Positions 61,361 through 64,000 of a stretch of DNA of 64,000 nucleotides are shown here, in pieces. The first letter of the stretch is position 1; each line of letters opens with the position of its first letter. The DNA comes from Acidobacteriota bacterium (GTDB lineage Bacteria > Acidobacteriota > Terriglobia > Acidiferrales > UBA7541). Below the pieces are notes generated by a model. The model was given only the letters and a program-made list of their open reading frames with translations. It had not been told where the DNA came from and made no database searches. The translations under genes were made by a program, and so were the position numbers. The stretch is from NCBI GenBank assembly GCA_013289835.1, contig JABCZG010000008.1:1-64000 (forward strand), in the 5' to 3' direction.

Positions 61361-61902
61361 TGCTGCACCGTTCGCACATCTACGGGGTCATGGGGGAGTT
61401 CAGCACCCCTGACGAACTCATCCATGCCACGGAGAAAGTTCGTGAGGCGGGCTACCGCCGCGTCAACGCCTATTCGCCCTTTCCCGTCGAAGGGTTATCA
61501 GAGGCGCTCGGCCTGAAGCGCAATATGGTCGCTCCCATTTGCCTTCTCGGCGGCCTCACCGGTGGCCTCGGCGGATTTTTCTTCCAATACTGGGTCGCGG
61601 TCATTGCCTATCCCCAGAATATTGCCGGCCGTCCGCTGAATAGCTGGCCGGCCTTTATTCCCGTGACCTTCGAGCTCACCATTCTCGGCGCGGCCCTCTC
61701 CGCCGTTTTCGGCATGCTGGCCCTGAACAAGCTGCCCCAGCCGCACCATCCGGTTTTCAACGTGCCACGTTTCACACATGCTTCCTCGGACCGTTTTTTT
61801 GTCTGCATCGAGGCCAAGGATCCGAAGTTTCATCTCGAGGAATGCGCGCGGCTCCTGCAGCAGTTGCACGCCCACCACATTGTCGAGGTGCCCGATGACT
61901 AG
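61360..61902 (+). CDS. actD: ACIII subunit ActD (DUF3341), 180 aa
   Basis: An N-terminal soluble part (YGVMGEFSTPDELIHATEKV, YSPFPVEGLSEALGL) is followed by two membrane helices (MVAPICLLGGLTGGLGGFFF and FIPVTFELTILGAALSAVFG). A C-terminal soluble domain (SDRFFVCIEAKDPKFHLEEC) closes it. This is the DUF3341 family, found only with ACIII-type complexes. It overlaps actE by 8 bp. Confidence 0.95.
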   Translation: MLHRSHIYGVMGEFSTPDELIHATEKVREAGYRRVNAYSPFPVEGLSEALGLKRNMVAPICLLGGLTGGLGGFFFQYWVAVIAYPQNIAGRPLNSWPAFIPVTFELTILGAALSAVFGMLALNKLPQPHHPVFNVPRFTHASSDRFFVCIEAKDPKFHLEECARLLQQLHAHHIVEVPDD

Positions 61903-62548
61903 CGCCTCGCGCTTCCTGACGATCGCGTGCGCCGTGGCCTGCTTGTTTTCCGCCGCCGGTTGCCAGTATTTGAAGCAAGACATGGCCAACCAGCCGAAAA
62001 ACAGGCCGCTTTCCCCTTCCGATTTCTTTACCGATGGCCGCTCGGAGCGCCCCTTGGTCGAAAATACCGTGGCGTACGGCTCGATTGCCAACGACGAACT
62101 TTTCGTCCCCAAGGAGTCAAACGCTTTCCCGTTGCCCGTCAACTCCGAGCTTCTCGAACGCGGCCAGGAGCGCTACAAGATTTTCTGCACGCCCTGCCAC
62201 GGCTTGCAAGGTGACGGCAACGGCATGGCGGCCATGCGCGGCATGAAGCATCCTCCCAGTTACCATCAGGACCGCCTGCGCCAGGCCACGAACGGCTACA
62301 TCTATGACGTGGTCACCAACGGCTTCGGCGCCATGTATGGTTACTCCGCGCAGATTCCTCCGCGCGACCGCTGGGCCATCATCGCCTACGTTCGGGCGCT
62401 GCAGCTCAGCCGCAACGCCAAGGTCGCCGATCTTCCCGCGGAACTAAGGGAAAAATTAAACCAGAGCGGCTCGACTGGCGCCGCTCCCAGCGCGGAACAA
62501 AAGCAGGAATCGGGTAGCGCGAAGGATTCGACAGGGGGCAGCAACTAA
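61895..62548 (+). CDS. actE: ACIII subunit ActE, monoheme cytochrome c lipoprotein, 217 aa
   Basis: The start at 61895 is inside the actD stop region. FLTIACAVACLFSAAGCQYL gives a lipobox (SAAGC), and IFCTPCHGLQGDGNGMAAMR has the heme motif CTPCH. The methionine in MYGYSAQIPPRDRW region or in AMRGM is the axial ligand. The C-terminal tail is Ser/Gln-rich. It sits at the periplasmic side and is the probable exit to downstream cytochromes. Confidence 0.95.
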   Translation: MTSASRFLTIACAVACLFSAAGCQYLKQDMANQPKNRPLSPSDFFTDGRSERPLVENTVAYGSIANDELFVPKESNAFPLPVNSELLERGQERYKIFCTPCHGLQGDGNGMAAMRGMKHPPSYHQDRLRQATNGYIYDVVTNGFGAMYGYSAQIPPRDRWAIIAYVRALQLSRNAKVADLPAELREKLNQSGSTGAAPSAEQKQESGSAKDSTGGSN

Positions 62549-63744
62549 TGGCTGCGCAGGAATATCCAGCACCGGAAAGCGTCGGCCGCTTGCAACAGCG
62601 CGCCCTCCTCATCGGCGGCATCGCTCTGCTGTTTTCCATTTTCGGAGCGATGCGTTCTCCTGGACCCTTCTATCAGTCCTATTTGATGAGTTTCATGCTC
62701 ATCCTTGGCTTGACGCTGGGTTCGCTGGGCCTCTTGATGCTGCAACATCTGACCGGCGGCCACTGGGGCATCGTCATCCGGCGCTCCTTGGAATCGGCCG
62801 TGCGCACGCTTCCGCTGATCGTGGTCTTTTTCCTTCCGATTGTTTTCTTCGGCATGAAATATCTTTACGGCGCCTGGCTTGATCCCGAGGAACTACAGAA
62901 GGAACCGCTTTCGAAATTTCAGCAGGCCTACCTGACAACGGGCTGGTTCCAGGTGCGCGCCGTCATTTATTTCGCCGTCTGGCTCCTGTTGATGTTCCTA
63001 TTCCTCCGCTGGTCCAAGGAGCAGGACGTCAACCGCGAGGACCGCGCCCTGCGCCTTCGCTTCAAAATGTTTGCCGGCCCGGGCATCATCCTCTACGTGT
63101 TCGCGATGACCTTCGCCGTCATTGACTGGGTCATGTCGCTCTCACCCCATTGGGCCTCCACCATCTACGGCTTCCTGTATGTGGCTGGGCAATTAATCTC
63201 CTCGATGGCCTTCATGATCGCCATCGTCGTCCTGCTCTCGCGCACCGAGCCCTTCTCTGGGGTCCTGCAGAAGCGCCATCTTCACGACTTAGGGAAGCTG
63301 CTCCTCGCTTTTGTCATGCTCTGGGCTTACTTCGATTTCTCGCAGCTCCTGATTATCTGGTCCGGCAACCAGCCGGAGGAAATCAGCTTTTATCGCACCC
63401 GGCTCTATGGCGGCTGGGGCGTCGTCGCCGTTCTCGTCCTGATTTTTCACTTTTTCGTTCCCTTTTTCTTGCTGCTCTCGCAGGACGTGAAGCGCAATGC
63501 AAAAGTGTTGCCGAAGATTGCCATGTGGCTGATCTTCATGCGGCTCGTGGATCTCTTCTGGATGACCCGGCCGGAATTCACTTCCCGCGCCGTGCCCACG
63601 TGGCTTGACCTGGTTCTTCCCATTGCGCTCGGCGGACTCTGGCTGGGATTCTTCGCGTTCAATTTGAAGCAGCAGCCGCTTCTACCAATCGGCGACCCAA
63701 AACTTGAGGAGGCCATCGAGCACCATGAGCACCATGAGCACTGA
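62548..63744 (+). CDS. actF: ACIII subunit ActF, NrfD-like membrane protein, 398 aa
   Basis: This is the second, NrfD-related membrane subunit, with ten helices (for example LIGGIALLFSIFGAMRSPGP, FVMLWAYFDFSQLLIIWSGN, FHFFVPFFLLLSQDVKRNAK). Its quinol site residues differ from ActC; a structural role is usual. Its C-terminus is His-rich (EAIEHHEHHEH). Start and actE stop share one base. Confidence 0.95.
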   Translation: MAAQEYPAPESVGRLQQRALLIGGIALLFSIFGAMRSPGPFYQSYLMSFMLILGLTLGSLGLLMLQHLTGGHWGIVIRRSLESAVRTLPLIVVFFLPIVFFGMKYLYGAWLDPEELQKEPLSKFQQAYLTTGWFQVRAVIYFAVWLLLMFLFLRWSKEQDVNREDRALRLRFKMFAGPGIILYVFAMTFAVIDWVMSLSPHWASTIYGFLYVAGQLISSMAFMIAIVVLLSRTEPFSGVLQKRHLHDLGKLLLAFVMLWAYFDFSQLLIIWSGNQPEEISFYRTRLYGGWGVVAVLVLIFHFFVPFFLLLSQDVKRNAKVLPKIAMWLIFMRLVDLFWMTRPEFTSRAVPTWLDLVLPIALGGLWLGFFAFNLKQQPLLPIGDPKLEEAIEHHEHHEH

Positions 63745-64000
63745 GTCTCACAACTCGGGGCCAGGCGCTGGCGAAGCGCCGCGCAATACGGATGTCTCCT
63801 TCGAGGAGCGCGACATCCAGGTAGGCACGATCTACGGCTATCTGTTTGCCCTGGCTCTGTCAGTCGTGGTCTCAGCCGTGATTTGTGTCTTCATTCTGCG
63901 CTTTACCTTGAATTTCGCCGCTTCTTCCGATACCGCTCCGCCGCCTTCCCGCGCCGCCCTCGGGCCCAATCACCATGATCTTCCTCCCGAGCCGCGGCTA
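63725..64000 (+). CDS. Membrane-anchored protein after actF, cut by window end
   Basis: The ATG at 63725 lies inside the end of actF (20-bp overlap). The 92 visible residues have a polar start (MSTMSTESHNSGPGAGEAPR), FEERDIQVGTIYGYLFALAL and one membrane helix (YLFALALSVVVSAVICVFIL), then a Pro/Ala-rich stretch (PPPSRAALGPNHHDLPPEPR). It resembles the small membrane protein found after actF in acidobacterial ACIII clusters, but no named family was recognised. Oxidase genes would be expected beyond the window. Confidence 0.6.
   Translation, partial: MSTMSTESHNSGPGAGEAPRNTDVSFEERDIQVGTIYGYLFALALSVVVSAVICVFILRFTLNFAASSDTAPPPSRAALGPNHHDLPPEPRL

Noticed and set aside
1..64000. CRISPR arrays
   Set aside because: No set of regularly spaced direct repeats was seen and no cas-like gene is present.

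Overview
The window looks like a chromosomal segment of an Acidobacteriota-type bacterium. The evidence is a VWFA-related protein of the acidobacterial type, a complete alternative complex III (ACIII) cluster, many secreted proteins of unknown function, a GC-rich core, and the short dispersed repeat often seen in such genomes. No ribosomal RNA is present, so the assignment rests on gene content alone.

Positions 1-13.5 kb are an accessory island with many broken genes. It starts with the first codons of an IS110-family transposase preceded by a long hairpin. Next come a PilZ / response-regulator-PilZ cluster, a sigma-54 activator remnant, and a frameshifted histidine kinase followed by an intact NarL-type regulator. 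A VapBC-type toxin-antitoxin pair and an XRE regulator with a truncated nucleotidyltransferase follow. The rest is a minus-strand module: a phiC31-gp3-like protein, a fused nucleotidyltransferase, an SNF2-like helicase, a small membrane protein and a truncated DUF6094-type DNA methyltransferase. The island ends at a 40-nt 5' half of a tRNA-Ser(UGA), broken after the anticodon loop and flanked by nested inverted repeats. This is best read as an old attachment site.

Positions 13.7-24.6 kb carry an AI-2E-family permease, a secreted protein, a FucP-like sugar transporter and a tight eight-gene plus-strand operon: SPFH protein, AdoMet decarboxylase, two DUF4178 proteins, a 61-residue secreted protein, DUF350, membrane spermidine synthase and FAD amine oxidase. 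Its parts are known families, but the operon's job is not, and it is the best candidate here for an under-described system (polyamine chemistry tied to the membrane).

Positions 24.8-41.6 kb hold msrPQ, a PilZ protein, an SRPBCC/ArsR pair with a perfect palindromic operator, an M20 dipeptidase, a DUF169 protein, HU with a clear promoter and terminator, cytochrome c, a TPR protein with a probably leaderless start, a POT-family transporter, secreted hydrolases, a VWA protein, a MacB/LolCDE-like ABC exporter and a Tat-exported ferritin-like protein. Positions 41.8-55.6 kb hold an M28 peptidase, an MFS transporter, tdh-kbl (threonine to glycine), polA with a degenerate proofreading domain, a trypsin-like lipoprotein, cytochrome c, rhodanese, an MFS-monooxygenase fusion and tRNA-Asn. 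Positions 56.1-64 kb are the ACIII operon actABCDEF, followed by a further membrane ORF cut by the window end. ACIII oxidises quinol and passes electrons to cytochrome c or an oxidase.
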